Shown here one piece after another: positions 36,750 to 45,928 of a stretch of 64,000 nt of DNA. The translations under genes and the position numbers were made by a program. The notes beneath the pieces were generated by a model. That model had not been told where the DNA came from and made no database searches. It saw only the letters and a program-made list of their open reading frames with translations. This DNA comes from Alphaproteobacteria bacterium (lineage in GTDB: Bacteria > Pseudomonadota > Alphaproteobacteria > CACIAM-22H2), in contig JAEULA010000065.1 of assembly GCA_016793165.1 (NCBI GenBank), positions 186,001-250,000 of the forward strand, written 5' to 3'. Position 1 is the first letter of the stretch; each line of letters starts with the position of its first letter.

Positions 36750-39700
36750 ATGGCGCATGCGAATTTCGTCCATCTGCGGGTGCACTCGGCGTACTCGCTC
36801 TCCGAGGGCGCGATCAAGCTCAAGGATCTCGTCGGCCTGTGCAAGGCCGAGAAGATGCCGGCCGTCGCGGTGACCGATACCGGCAACGTATTCGGCGCGC
36901 TCGAGTTCTGCACCGCAGCCGTCGAATACGGCGTGCAGCCGATCCTCGGCTGCCAGATCCACGTCCGCTACGAGGCCGAGGGCATGCGCGGTCTCAGGAC
37001 GGCGGAGCCGGCGCAGCTGGTGCTGCTCGTCCAGGATCGCCAGGGCTACGCCAACCTCACGCGGCTGATGAGCGAGGCGTTCCTCGAGACGCCGCCGGGG
37101 GAGACTCCGCAGGTTTCGCTCGCGCGCGTCGTCGAGCTCTCCGCGGGCCTGATCGTGTTGAGCGGCGGCGTGCGCGGGCCGATCGCGCGCGCCATGCTCG
37201 AGGGGCGCGCCCCGGCGGCGGAGGCGACCGCCGAGCAACTGCGTGCGGGCTTTCCCGGGCGCTTCTACATCGAGCTGCAGCGCCACGGCGTGCCGGAGGA
37301 GGAGCGCGTCGAGGAGGCGCTGGTGGCGCTCGCCTATCGGCTCGACCTGCCGCTGGTGGCGACGAACGAGCCGTTCTTCACGAAGGCCGACGTCCACGAG
37401 GCGCACGACGCGCTGCTGTGCATCGCCGAGGGCGCGTATGTCGCGCAGGACGACCGGCGCAAGCTGACGGCCGAGCACCGCTTCAAATCCGCGGCGGAGA
37501 TGCGCGCGCTCTTCGCCGATTTGCCGGAGGCTTGCGACAACACGCTGGTCATCGCCCGGCGCTGCGGATTCCTGCTCGAGCCGGTGAAGAAGCCCACCCT
37601 GCCGACGCCGCCCAAGGCGCGCGCCACGGGCGTCGAGCAGACGTTCCGACAGACGGCGACCGCCGGGCTGGAGGAGCGGCTGCGCCGCCAAGTCTGGACC
37701 GAAGGCATGGACGGCGCGACCCGCGAGAAGGTCGCCGAGCCCTATCGCGCGCGGCTCAAGTACGAACTCGACATGATCGTGCGCATGGGGTTCGACGGTT
37801 ACTTCCTGATCGTCGCGGACTTCATCCAGTGGGCGAAGGCGCACGGCATCCCGGTCGGCCCCGGCCGCGGCTCGGGCGCGGGCTCGCTGGTCGCCTGGGC
37901 GCTGACCATCACCGACCTGGATCCGCTGCGCTTCGGGCTGCTGTTCGAGCGCTTCCTGAATCCCGAGCGCGTGTCGATGCCCGACTTCGACATCGACTTC
38001 TGCCAGGACCGCCGCGACGAGGTGATCCGCTACGTGCGCGACGAGTACGGCGCCGACCGGGTCGCGCAGATCATCACCTTCGGAAAGCTGCAGGCCCGCG
38101 CGGTCGTGCGCGACGTCGGCCGCGTGCTCGGCATGCCCTACGGCCAGGTCGACCGCATCTCGAAGCTCATTCCCAACAACCCGGCCAATCCGATCGGGCT
38201 GCAGCAGGCGATCGACGGTGAGCCGCAGCTGCAGCAGATGATCAAGGAGGACCCGGCCGTCGCCCGGCTCACCGACATCGCGCTCAAGCTGGAGGGCCTC
38301 TACCGCCACGCCTCGACGCACGCGGCGGGGGTGGTCATCGGCGACAAGCCGCTGGTCGAGATGGTGCCGCTCTATCGCGACCCGCGCGCGCCGCTGCCGG
38401 CGACGCAGTTCAACATGAAGTGGGTCGAGCAGGCCGGCCTGGTGAAGTTCGACTTCCTCGGCCTCAAGACGCTCACCGTCCTGCAGCGCGCGGTCGATCT
38501 GGTCGCCAAGGCGCGCAATCGGCAGATCGAGCTGATGACCGTGCCGCTCGACGACGCGAAGACCTATGCGATGCTGACCAAGGGCGAGACGGTCGGCGTG
38601 TTCCAGCTGGAATCGGCGGGCATGCGCGACGCGGTGCGCGGCATGCGCCCCGATCGGCTCGAGGACCTGATCGCGCTCGTGGCGCTCTACCGCCCCGGCC
38701 CGATGGAGAACATCCCGCGCTACAACGCCTGCAAGCACGGCAAGGAGAAGCCGGACTACCTGCATCCCACGCTCGAGCCGATCCTCAAGGAGACCTTCGG
38801 CGTGATGGTCTACCAGGAGCAGGTGATGCAGATCGCGCAGGTGATGTGCGGCTACAGCCTGGGACAGGCCGACCTGCTGCGCCGCGCGATGGGCAAGAAG
38901 GACAAGTCGCAGATGGAGGCGCTGCGCAAGTCCTTCGTCGAGGGCGCGGTCAGGAACAACGTCGACGAGGCGAAGGCCAGCCACATCTTCGACCTCGTCG
39001 ACAAGTTCGCCGGCTACGCGTTCAACAAGAGTCACGCGGCCGCCTACGCGCTGGTCAGCTACCACACGGCCTGGCTCAAGGCGAACTACCCGGTCGAGTT
39101 CATGGCCGCGTCGATGAGCTTCGACCTCGCGAACACGGACAAGCTCGCCGTGTTCCGGCAGGAGATCGACCGCCTCGGCATCGCGCTGCTGCCGCCGGAC
39201 ATCAACAGGTCCGAGGCCGCATTCTCGGTCGAGTTCGTGAAGGACGATCCCAAGGGCGCGGTGCGCTACGCGCTCGCGGCGATCAAGGGCGTCGGCCCGG
39301 CCGCAATGGAGGGGCTCGTCGCCGAGCGCCGCGCCAACGGGCCGTTCAAGGACCTCAGCGACTTCGCGCGTCGGGTCGACCCGAAGCAGGTGAACAAGCG
39401 GTTGCTGGAGCAGCTGGTGAAGGCCGGGGCGCTCGATTGCCTCGAGCCCAACCGCGCGCGCGCCTTCGCGACCATCGAGCTTGTGCTTGCCGAGGCGAAC
39501 GCGGAGGCGGAGGCCCGGGTCTCGAACCAGAGCAACCTGTTCGGTGGCGCGGCTCAGCGCCCGAAGCTGCGGCCGCCGGCACTGACGGATTGGCCGCTCG
39601 CCCAGCGCCTGCAGAGCGAGTTCGAGTCGATCGGCTTCTATCTGTCGGCGCACCCCCTCGACGCCTACAACGTGGCGCTGAAGCGGCTCGGCGTCGTCCG

Positions 39701-40223
39701 CGCGGTCGACCTGCCGCAGCGGCTGCGTGCCGGCGGGGCTGCGCGCGTCAAGCTGGCGGGCTCGGTGATCGGCAAGCAGGAACGGACCTCCGCAAAGGGC
39801 AACCGGTTCGCCTTCGTGCAGTGTTCGGACGCCAGCGGCGTCTTCGAGGTGACCCTGTTCTCCGAGGTCCTGGCGGTGGCCCGCGACCTGCTGGCCTCCG
39901 GGAAGCCGCTGCTGATCTCGGCCGACGCGCGTCTGGAGGAGGACGCGGTCAAGCTGCTCGCCCAGTCGATCCAGCCGCTCGACGTCGCCGCCGCCAGCGC
40001 TGCCGCCGGGCTGCGCATCGCGCTCAACGATGCGGCAGCCTTGCCCGGACTGCGCGACATCATCGCGGGGGAGAAGCGGGGTCGCGGCCGGATCGTGCTG
40101 GACCTCGTCCTCGGCCCCGAGGACAGCGCCGAGATCCAGCTGCCGGGGGCCTACATGATTTCGCCCGACACCCGCGCGCGGGTCGCCGGTCTCGCCGGAG
40201 TCACCGAGGTCCAGGAGATCTGA
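36750..40223 (+). CDS. dnaE: DNA polymerase III subunit alpha
   Basis: The product (1157 aa) is the replicative polymerase catalytic subunit. The PHP domain begins FVHLRVHSAYSLSEGAIK. The polymerase core has PGRGSGAGSLVAWALTI and the catalytic MPDFDIDFCQDRR. The helical fingers include HASTHAAGVVIGD and YAFNKSHAAAYALVSY. The C-terminus carries a helix-hairpin-helix and an OB domain (VKLAGSVIGKQERTSAKGN). Homologues usually start at the MAHANFVHLRVHS level, supporting ATG 36750; ATG 36741 overlaps the predicted -10. Although this is the usual lolD-dnaE neighbour, 22 kb separate them here. Confidence 0.95.
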   Translation: MAHANFVHLRVHSAYSLSEGAIKLKDLVGLCKAEKMPAVAVTDTGNVFGALEFCTAAVEYGVQPILGCQIHVRYEAEGMRGLRTAEPAQLVLLVQDRQGYANLTRLMSEAFLETPPGETPQVSLARVVELSAGLIVLSGGVRGPIARAMLEGRAPAAEATAEQLRAGFPGRFYIELQRHGVPEEERVEEALVALAYRLDLPLVATNEPFFTKADVHEAHDALLCIAEGAYVAQDDRRKLTAEHRFKSAAEMRALFADLPEACDNTLVIARRCGFLLEPVKKPTLPTPPKARATGVEQTFRQTATAGLEERLRRQVWTEGMDGATREKVAEPYRARLKYELDMIVRMGFDGYFLIVADFIQWAKAHGIPVGPGRGSGAGSLVAWALTITDLDPLRFGLLFERFLNPERVSMPDFDIDFCQDRRDEVIRYVRDEYGADRVAQIITFGKLQARAVVRDVGRVLGMPYGQVDRISKLIPNNPANPIGLQQAIDGEPQLQQMIKEDPAVARLTDIALKLEGLYRHASTHAAGVVIGDKPLVEMVPLYRDPRAPLPATQFNMKWVEQAGLVKFDFLGLKTLTVLQRAVDLVAKARNRQIELMTVPLDDAKTYAMLTKGETVGVFQLESAGMRDAVRGMRPDRLEDLIALVALYRPGPMENIPRYNACKHGKEKPDYLHPTLEPILKETFGVMVYQEQVMQIAQVMCGYSLGQADLLRRAMGKKDKSQMEALRKSFVEGAVRNNVDEAKASHIFDLVDKFAGYAFNKSHAAAYALVSYHTAWLKANYPVEFMAASMSFDLANTDKLAVFRQEIDRLGIALLPPDINRSEAAFSVEFVKDDPKGAVRYALAAIKGVGPAAMEGLVAERRANGPFKDLSDFARRVDPKQVNKRLLEQLVKAGALDCLEPNRARAFATIELVLAEANAEAEARVSNQSNLFGGAAQRPKLRPPALTDWPLAQRLQSEFESIGFYLSAHPLDAYNVALKRLGVVRAVDLPQRLRAGGAARVKLAGSVIGKQERTSAKGNRFAFVQCSDASGVFEVTLFSEVLAVARDLLASGKPLLISADARLEEDAVKLLAQSIQPLDVAAASAAAGLRIALNDAAALPGLRDIIAGEKRGRGRIVLDLVLGPEDSAEIQLPGAYMISPDTRARVAGLAGVTEVQEI

Positions 40224-40263
40224 GACCCGGCGACGTCGGCCGCAGCGCCTCGTAACACGACCC

Positions 40264-40292
40264 TTGCGGACAGGGCGGGAAGCGCGTGTTAG
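40264..40292 (+). promoter_or_regulatory. Candidate promoter for the aminotransferase/amino-acid transporter genes
   Basis: TTGCGG (40264-40269) and TGTTAG (40287-40292) are 17 bp apart, about 55 bp before the aminotransferase ATG. The -35 is reasonable and the -10 weak. This is a consensus-based suggestion only. Confidence 0.3.
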
Positions 40293-40346
40293 CGTCGGCA
40301 GCATCTGTGGGGACGCCGGGAGCGGGAAACGGCCGGGCGAGGGGAC

Positions 40347-41279
40347 ATGGATGCGAGTTCGGCCGAGAAGCGCGGACGGGTCGGCCAATGGCCTGACGGC
40401 GCCGCCTATGTCGACGGCAACTACATGCCGGTCGGCGACGCGCGCATCCCGATCACCGATTGGGGCTACCGCCGCTCCGACGTGACCTACGACGTCGTCG
40501 GGGTCTGGGACGGGGCGTTCTTCCGGCTCGACGATCATCTCGCGAGATTCCGCCGCTCGATGACGCGGCTGCGCATGCAGCCACGAGAGAGCGACGCGGA
40601 TATCCGCGCGATGCTGCATGAGATCGTCCGGCTGTCCGGACTGCGACGCGCCTATGTCGCGATGGATTGCATGCGGGCCCGCCCGCCCCGGGGTGCGCCC
40701 TACAATCCGGTCCATGCCCGCGCCTACATCGTCGCCTTCGCGGTGCCGTGGGTGTGGCTGTTCTCGGAAGAGCTCCAGGCGCGCGGCATCCACGCGATGG
40801 TCGCAAATACGCCCCGCATCCCGCCGGAGAGCGTCGACCCGACGGTGAAGAATTTCCACTGGGGCGATCTGACGCGGGCGCTGTTCGAAGCCGCCGATGC
40901 CGGCGCCGACACCGCACTGCTGCTCGACGCCGACGGCTTCCTCACCGAAGGGCCGGGCTTCAACGTCTTCATCGTGCGCGACGGGGCGGTGATCAGCCCC
41001 GATCGCGGCGCGCTCGAGGGCATCACGCGCAAGTCCGTTTTCGATCTCTGCGACGAGTTCGGCCTGCGCCACGAGATCCGCCCCGTGCCGCTCGCGGAGC
41101 TGCGCGAGGCGGACGAGATCCTGCTCGCCACGACGGCGGGCGGCGTGATGCCGGTGACGCGGCTGGATGGCCGCATCTTCGGGAATGACCGACCGGGCCC
41201 CGTTTCCGCGCGCCTGCGCGAGCGGTTCTGGGCGCGTCGGGCAGAGGGCTGGCACGCCACGCCAGTCGACTACACGTGA
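40347..41279 (+). CDS. Class IV aminotransferase resembling (R)-selective amine transaminases
   Basis: The product (310 aa) is a fold-type IV PLP enzyme. The Schiff-base lysine is Lys168 in DPTVKNFHWGDL, and Glu201 in TEGPGFN binds the pyridine nitrogen. The N-terminal DARIPITDWGYRRSDVTYDV and WDGAFFRLDDHL, and the later GITRKSV and TTAGGVMPVT, resemble the Aspergillus terreus-type (R)-amine transaminase more than branched-chain or D-alanine transaminases. That comparison is from memory and is not an alignment. A D-amino acid or chiral amine substrate is plausible. It is 34 bp upstream of an amino-acid importer, which suggests a shared substrate. Confidence 0.85.
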   Translation: MDASSAEKRGRVGQWPDGAAYVDGNYMPVGDARIPITDWGYRRSDVTYDVVGVWDGAFFRLDDHLARFRRSMTRLRMQPRESDADIRAMLHEIVRLSGLRRAYVAMDCMRARPPRGAPYNPVHARAYIVAFAVPWVWLFSEELQARGIHAMVANTPRIPPESVDPTVKNFHWGDLTRALFEAADAGADTALLLDADGFLTEGPGFNVFIVRDGAVISPDRGALEGITRKSVFDLCDEFGLRHEIRPVPLAELREADEILLATTAGGVMPVTRLDGRIFGNDRPGPVSARLRERFWARRAEGWHATPVDYT

Positions 41280-41313
41280 GTGACATGCAAGGCCAACCAC
41301 GAAGGGGGTTCAG

Positions 41314-42342
41314 ATGATCAAGAGACTGTTGGGCATAACGCTCGGGATGACCGTGGCTTCGAGCCTCGCCTGGGCGCAGAACGTCGCGCCGCCCGGGCCG
41401 ACCGTGGCCGCGATCAAGCAGCGCGGCCAGCTGAGCTGCGGCGTCGACAGCGGCATCCCGGGCTTCGCCTTCCAGGACAACACCGGCAAGTGGAAGGGCT
41501 TCGACGTCGACTACTGCCGCGCGATCTCGGCCGCAGTGCTGGGCGATTCCGAGAAGGTGAAGTACATCGGCACGACGGCGAAGGTCCGCTTCACGGTGCT
41601 GCAGTCGGGCGAGATCGACGTGCTGATCCGCGATTCGACGCTGACCTTCACGCGCGACACGCAGCTCGGCCTGTCCGAGGTCGCGGTGAACTTCTACGCC
41701 GGCCAGGGCTTCATGGTCCGCAAGAGCCTGAACGTCGACACCGCCGCCAAGCTCGACGGCGCGACGATGTGCATGGTCACGGGCGCGACGCTGGAGCTGA
41801 ACATCGCCGATTACGCGCGCTCGAAGAACGTGAAGATCAACTCGCTGCTGTTCGAGCGCACCGAGGAGGCCTTCGCGGCCGCCGAGGCGGGCCGTTGCGA
41901 CGGCTACACCGACGATACGGGGAGCCTCGCGGCGGCGAAGTCGACGATGAAGGTGCCGAACGACTGGGTCATCCTTCCCGAGGTCATCTCCAAGGAGCCG
42001 CTCGGCATCCATTCGCGCGACGGCGACGACCGCTGGGTCGACATCCTGAAGTGGCTCCACATGGCGCTGCTGACGGCCGAGGAGATGGGCGTCACGCAGG
42101 CCAATGTCGACCAGATGAAGGGTTCGCAGGATCCCTTCATCCGCCGGCTGCTCGGTCTCGAGGGTGACTTCGGCAAGCTGCTGGGCCTCGACAACGAGTG
42201 GGCCTATCGCGCGATCAAGGCCGTCGGCAACTACGGCGAGATCTACGACCGCTTCTTCGGTCCGAGCGCGCTGGGCCTGCCGCGTTCGCAGAACAACCTC
42301 TGGACCAAGGGCGGCCTGCAGTACGCGCTGCCGTTCCGCTGA
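41314..42342 (+). CDS. aapJ: General L-amino acid ABC transporter substrate-binding protein AapJ-like
   Basis: The product (342 aa) is an exported binding protein (signal peptide about 1-21, ending LAWAQ). AapJ blocks are AIKQRGQLSCGVDSGIPGF, WKGFDVDYCRAISAAVLGD, SGEIDVLIRDSTLTFTRDT and YTDDTGSLA. It ends SQNNLWTKGGLQYALPFR, the typical C-terminus. The long type (about 340 aa) pairs with AapQ and AapM. The aap family has broad amino-acid specificity; the neighbouring transaminase may point to a particular ligand. Confidence 0.92.
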   Translation: MIKRLLGITLGMTVASSLAWAQNVAPPGPTVAAIKQRGQLSCGVDSGIPGFAFQDNTGKWKGFDVDYCRAISAAVLGDSEKVKYIGTTAKVRFTVLQSGEIDVLIRDSTLTFTRDTQLGLSEVAVNFYAGQGFMVRKSLNVDTAAKLDGATMCMVTGATLELNIADYARSKNVKINSLLFERTEEAFAAAEAGRCDGYTDDTGSLAAAKSTMKVPNDWVILPEVISKEPLGIHSRDGDDRWVDILKWLHMALLTAEEMGVTQANVDQMKGSQDPFIRRLLGLEGDFGKLLGLDNEWAYRAIKAVGNYGEIYDRFFGPSALGLPRSQNNLWTKGGLQYALPFR

Positions 42343-42361
42343 CAGCGGCGTAAGCGGGCGG

Positions 42362-43486
42362 ATGCGTCGGTTCATCACCCACGCCTCCGCCCGCGATCGC
42401 GTCATCCAGATCGCTCTGGTTCTCGCGGTCGCGGGCGTCCTCGGCTTCTTCTGGTCGAACGCCTCGGAGAACCTGGCCCGGCGGAGCATCACCTTCGGGT
42501 TCGGGTTCCTGTGGCAGACGGCCGGATTCGACATCCCCTTCCGCATTCTCGAGTGGAAGGTGACCGACACCTATGGCCGCGCGCTGTGGGTGTCCTTCCT
42601 CAACACCGTCCTCGTCTCCGTCCTGACGATCGTCACGGCGACGCTGCTCGGCCTCGCGCTCGGGATCATGCGCCTGTCCGGGAACTGGCTCGTGCGCAAC
42701 ATCTCGCTGGCGCTGATCGAGCTCGTCCGCAACACCCCGCAGCTGATCCAGATCGTCTTCTGGTACGTCGCCGTGCTGCGCACGCTGCCGGGGCCGCGCC
42801 AGAGCATCGAGCTCGCGACGGGCGTGTTCCTCAACATCCGCGGCCTGTTCCTGCCGTCCTTCGGGCTCTCGGTCGTCGGCTGGTCGGCGCTGTGGATCGC
42901 GCTGGCGGCCCTGGTGCTCCTGCCCTTCGTCTGGCGTCGCCGCGTCGGGCGCCTGCCGCTCGCACCGCTGCTCGCGGCCGTGCCGCTGGCCGCCGCCGCG
43001 GTCGGCTACACCGCGATCGAGTCCGTGGACCTGCCGCGGCTCCAGGGATTCAACTTCCGCGGCGGCGTCGTGGTGCCGCCGGAACTCGTCGCCCTGTGGG
43101 CCGGCCTCTCGATCTACGCCGCCGCCTTCATCGCCGAGATCGTGCGCGGCTCGATCGAGGGCATCGGGCGCGGACAGTACGAGGCGGCGCGCGCGATGGC
43201 CCTGACGCCGTCGCAGACCCTGATGCTGATCATCCTGCCGCAGGCGATCCGCATCATGATTCCGCCGCTGACCAGCCAGTACCTGAACCTCATCAAGTCG
43301 AGCTCGCTCGGCGCGGCGATCGCCTATCCCGAGCTGGTGCAGATCTTCGCCGGAACCGTGCTCAACCAGTCCGGTCGGGCGATCGAGGTGATGACGCTGG
43401 TGATGGTCATCTTCCTGATCATCAACCTGCTCATGTCGGCGTTCATGAACTGGTACAACCGCAAGGTCGCGCTGGTGGAGCGATGA
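42362..43486 (+). CDS. aapQ: Amino acid ABC transporter permease AapQ-like
   Basis: The product (374 aa) is a polar-amino-acid permease of the HisM/GlnP class with an extra middle section, as is usual for AapQ. There are about eight helices. The coupling loop is AARAMALTPSQTLMLIILPQAIRI, preceded by IRG-like AEIVRGSIEGIGRGQYE. GFGFLWQTAGFDIPF is a typical N-terminal AapQ block. It begins 19 bp after aapJ and overlaps aapM by 4 bp. Confidence 0.92.
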   Translation: MRRFITHASARDRVIQIALVLAVAGVLGFFWSNASENLARRSITFGFGFLWQTAGFDIPFRILEWKVTDTYGRALWVSFLNTVLVSVLTIVTATLLGLALGIMRLSGNWLVRNISLALIELVRNTPQLIQIVFWYVAVLRTLPGPRQSIELATGVFLNIRGLFLPSFGLSVVGWSALWIALAALVLLPFVWRRRVGRLPLAPLLAAVPLAAAAVGYTAIESVDLPRLQGFNFRGGVVVPPELVALWAGLSIYAAAFIAEIVRGSIEGIGRGQYEAARAMALTPSQTLMLIILPQAIRIMIPPLTSQYLNLIKSSSLGAAIAYPELVQIFAGTVLNQSGRAIEVMTLVMVIFLIINLLMSAFMNWYNRKVALVER

Positions 43487-44544
43487 CGACGGTGCGACGT
43501 CCCGGCGCGATCGGCTGGTTGCGGCAGAACCTTTTCAACACCGTCTGGAACTCGATCCTGACGGTGCTGATGCTCGGGCTCCTCTGGCTCACCATCCCGC
43601 CTCTGTTCGACTGGGCCGTGACGCACGCGACCCTGGAGGGCGAGAGCCGCACGGCATGCGACGGAACCGGCGCCTGCTGGGCCATGATCCGCGCACGATG
43701 GTCGTCGTTCTTCTACGGCCGCTATCCGGCGCCCGAGCGGTGGCGCGTCGATCTCGTGGCGCTGCTGCTCGTCGTCTTCGCCGTGCCGGCGATGCGCGAA
43801 GGCGGGCGTCATCAGGCACGCTGGGCGCTGGCCCTCGTGGGCGTGTTTCCGGTGATCGCCGGCGTGCTGCTCGTCGGCGGGGTCTTCGGCCTGCGGCTCG
43901 TCGTCACCAACGACTGGGGCGGGCTGATGGTGAACGTCATCCTCGCCTTCGTGGCGGTGGCAGCGTCGCTGCCGCTGGGGATCATGCTCGCCCTCGGCCG
44001 GCGCTCGGAACTGCCGATCGTGCGTGCGTTCTCGGTCGGGTTCATCGAGCTCTGGCGCGGCGTGCCGCTGCTCACCGTGCTGTTCATGGGCATGGTGATG
44101 CTGCCGCTGTTCCTGCCGGGCGGCATGACGATCGACAGCCTGCTGCGCGCGATGATCGTGCTCACGCTGTTCACCTCGGCCTACATGGCGGAAGTGGTTC
44201 GCGGCGGCCTGCAGGGTGTCCCGCGCGGACAGGCCGAGGCCGCCTATGCGATGGGCATGGGCTACTGGCAGGTCCAGGGCCTGATCGTCCTGCCGCAGGC
44301 GCTGCGGCTAGTGATCCCGGCGATCGTCAATACGGTGATCGACTTGTTCAAGGACACGACCCTGGTGACGATCGTCGGGCTCTTCGATCTCCTGGGGGTC
44401 GTCAACCAGTCGATCAAGGACCAGGCATGGCTGGGCCTCGCGCGCGAGGGCTATGCCTTCTCGGCCACCGTGTTCTTCGTCTGCTGCTTGGGCATGTCGC
44501 TCTACAGCCGCCAGCTCGAGCGGCGCCTGACGCGCGGGAGGTAG
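43483..44544 (+). CDS. aapM: Amino acid ABC transporter permease AapM-like
   Basis: The product (353 aa) is the second permease of the importer. The conserved NDWGGLMVNVILAF, the EVVRGGLQGVPRGQAEAAYAMGMGYWQ coupling loop (around residue 230-260) and the GLFDLLGVVNQSIKD ending are AapM hallmarks. ATG 43483 overlaps the aapQ stop. The ATPase gene aapP, which normally follows, is absent: an SDR gene begins 2 bp later. Confidence 0.92.
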   Translation: MTTVRRPGAIGWLRQNLFNTVWNSILTVLMLGLLWLTIPPLFDWAVTHATLEGESRTACDGTGACWAMIRARWSSFFYGRYPAPERWRVDLVALLLVVFAVPAMREGGRHQARWALALVGVFPVIAGVLLVGGVFGLRLVVTNDWGGLMVNVILAFVAVAASLPLGIMLALGRRSELPIVRAFSVGFIELWRGVPLLTVLFMGMVMLPLFLPGGMTIDSLLRAMIVLTLFTSAYMAEVVRGGLQGVPRGQAEAAYAMGMGYWQVQGLIVLPQALRLVIPAIVNTVIDLFKDTTLVTIVGLFDLLGVVNQSIKDQAWLGLAREGYAFSATVFFVCCLGMSLYSRQLERRLTRGR

Positions 44545-44546
44545 CG

Positions 44547-45323
44547 ATGAACCCGGCGAACCTCGCGGGCGCACGCGTGCTCGTCACCGGAGCGGCGGGC
44601 GGCGCGGGCGCGCAGATCGCGCGGGCTTTCCACGCGGCCGGCTCGGTGGTCCATGTCTGCGATATCGATGCGCAGGCCGTGGCGCGGTGGCGGCAGGATC
44701 AGCCGGACATCGCGGCGAGCGTCGCCGACGTCGCCGATCGGCTTGCCGTCGACCGTCTGTTCGACGGCCTCGAGGCGGCGGGCGGCCTCGACGTGCTCGT
44801 GAACAATGTCGGCATCGCGGGCCCCACCGCGGCGGCCGAGCACGTCGCGCTCGAGGACTGGGACCGGACGATGGCGGTGAATCTCGGGGCGCATTTCCTG
44901 TGCTGTCGCCGCGCGATCCCGACGATGAAGGCGCGCGGCGGCGGCGCCATCGTCAACATCTCGTCGACGAGCGCGCGCACGGGGCTGCCGCTGCGTCTGC
45001 CCTATGTGGTGTCGAAGGCGGCAGTGCTGTCGCTGACGACGAACCTCGCGCGCGAGCTCGGACCGGCGGGGATCCGGGTCAACGCGATCCTGCCCGGCGG
45101 TATCCGCGGGCCGCGCCTGGAGAAGGTGATCGCGAACAAGGCCGAGGCGCTCGGCGTCACGCCGGCGGCCTACGAGCGCGACCTCGTCGGATTCATCTCG
45201 ATGCGCACGCTGGTGGAGCCCGCGGACATCGCGGCGATGGCCGTCTTCCTGGCTTCGCCCGCCGCACGCTTCGTCAGCGGCCAGCTGATCGGCGTCTGCG
45301 GCAACGTCGAATACGAGGCGTGA
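44547..45323 (+). CDS. SDR family oxidoreductase (3-oxoacyl-ACP-reductase-like)
   Basis: The product (258 aa) is a classical SDR: TGAAGGAGAQ nucleotide turn (14-23), Asp39 in VCDID indicating NAD preference, NNVG (86-89), Ser140 (NISSTSA), Tyr153 and Lys157 (YVVSK). ILPGGIRGPRLEKVI fits the substrate loop. It lies 2 bp after aapM, so it is probably co-transcribed and acts on a product derived from the imported compound. The substrate is unknown. Confidence 0.9.
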   Translation: MNPANLAGARVLVTGAAGGAGAQIARAFHAAGSVVHVCDIDAQAVARWRQDQPDIAASVADVADRLAVDRLFDGLEAAGGLDVLVNNVGIAGPTAAAEHVALEDWDRTMAVNLGAHFLCCRRAIPTMKARGGGAIVNISSTSARTGLPLRLPYVVSKAAVLSLTTNLARELGPAGIRVNAILPGGIRGPRLEKVIANKAEALGVTPAAYERDLVGFISMRTLVEPADIAAMAVFLASPAARFVSGQLIGVCGNVEYEA

Positions 45324-45329
45324 CCCGAT

Positions 45330-45845
45330 CTAGGGGGCGATCCGGATCGGGATCGGCCGGTGGACGAGCGTGCGGATGACCTCGAGCTCGGCATAGGTCA
45401 CCGAGATGCACCCCGCGGTCCAGTTCCAGCCGACGCCGTGGCCGGCCGCGAGGTCGATCGGCGGCCAGTCGCCAAATCCGTGCACGCCGATCTCGTCGCC
45501 GAGCTGGCCGCGGGAAAGCCCGGCGGCGCGGCCGCGCGCGATGTCGCTCTCGTTGGGATAGTCGATCGGCAGGAACCAGCGCCAGCGCGCGGAGCGCCGG
45601 GCCGGGAGCAGCGTGTAGTCGCCGATCGGGGTGCGGGCGTCGTCCCGAACCCGCTTGGCGCCGCTCTCGCGTCCGAAGGCGGCGCGGAATTCGAACAGGC
45701 GGCTGCCGTCGGCGTGGAAGCTGAGGATGTTTGCGGACCGGATGGCCAGGGCGGACAGGCCCGAGGGCACCGGGGTGGCGGCCCGCCCCGAAAGGCCGGC
45801 GAGGCAAAGCGGGGCGGCCAGCGCGAGGCGGCGCGTTAATTTCAT
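45330..45845 (-). CDS. L,D-transpeptidase (YkuD domain)
   Basis: The product (171 aa) has a signal peptide (MKLTRRLALAAPLCLAGLSG), then a YkuD/ErfK domain. The active-site block holds IGVHGFG (His122), a second His136 and the nucleophile Cys146 in TAGCISV, the standard S/T-x-G-C motif. It probably cross-links or edits peptidoglycan in the periplasm. ATG 45845 is preferred because the upstream in-frame codons lie in repeat-bearing non-coding sequence. It converges with the SDR gene. Confidence 0.88.
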   Translation of the reverse strand: MKLTRRLALAAPLCLAGLSGRAATPVPSGLSALAIRSANILSFHADGSRLFEFRAAFGRESGAKRVRDDARTPIGDYTLLPARRSARWRWFLPIDYPNESDIARGRAAGLSRGQLGDEIGVHGFGDWPPIDLAAGHGVGWNWTAGCISVTYAELEVIRTLVHRPIPIRIAP

Positions 45846-45928
45846 GGTCAAAACCTCGCGTGACCCGCGCGATTCGGCAATTGCGATGGCGTCGCCGTCC
45901 CGGATCGCCCGTGGATAACCCGGGCCGG

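Noticed and set aside
36687..41300. Very long minus-strand open frame (over 1500 codons) opposite dnaE
   Set aside because: It is antisense to dnaE and the transaminase gene, both with strong family motifs, and its translation is Arg/His/Asp/Leu-rich low-complexity sequence typical of the reverse frame of high-GC genes.
45910..45918. Single DnaA-box-like CGTGGATAA in the rpsB upstream gap
   Set aside because: A single one-mismatch site without clustering is expected by chance; it is mentioned only in the gap description.
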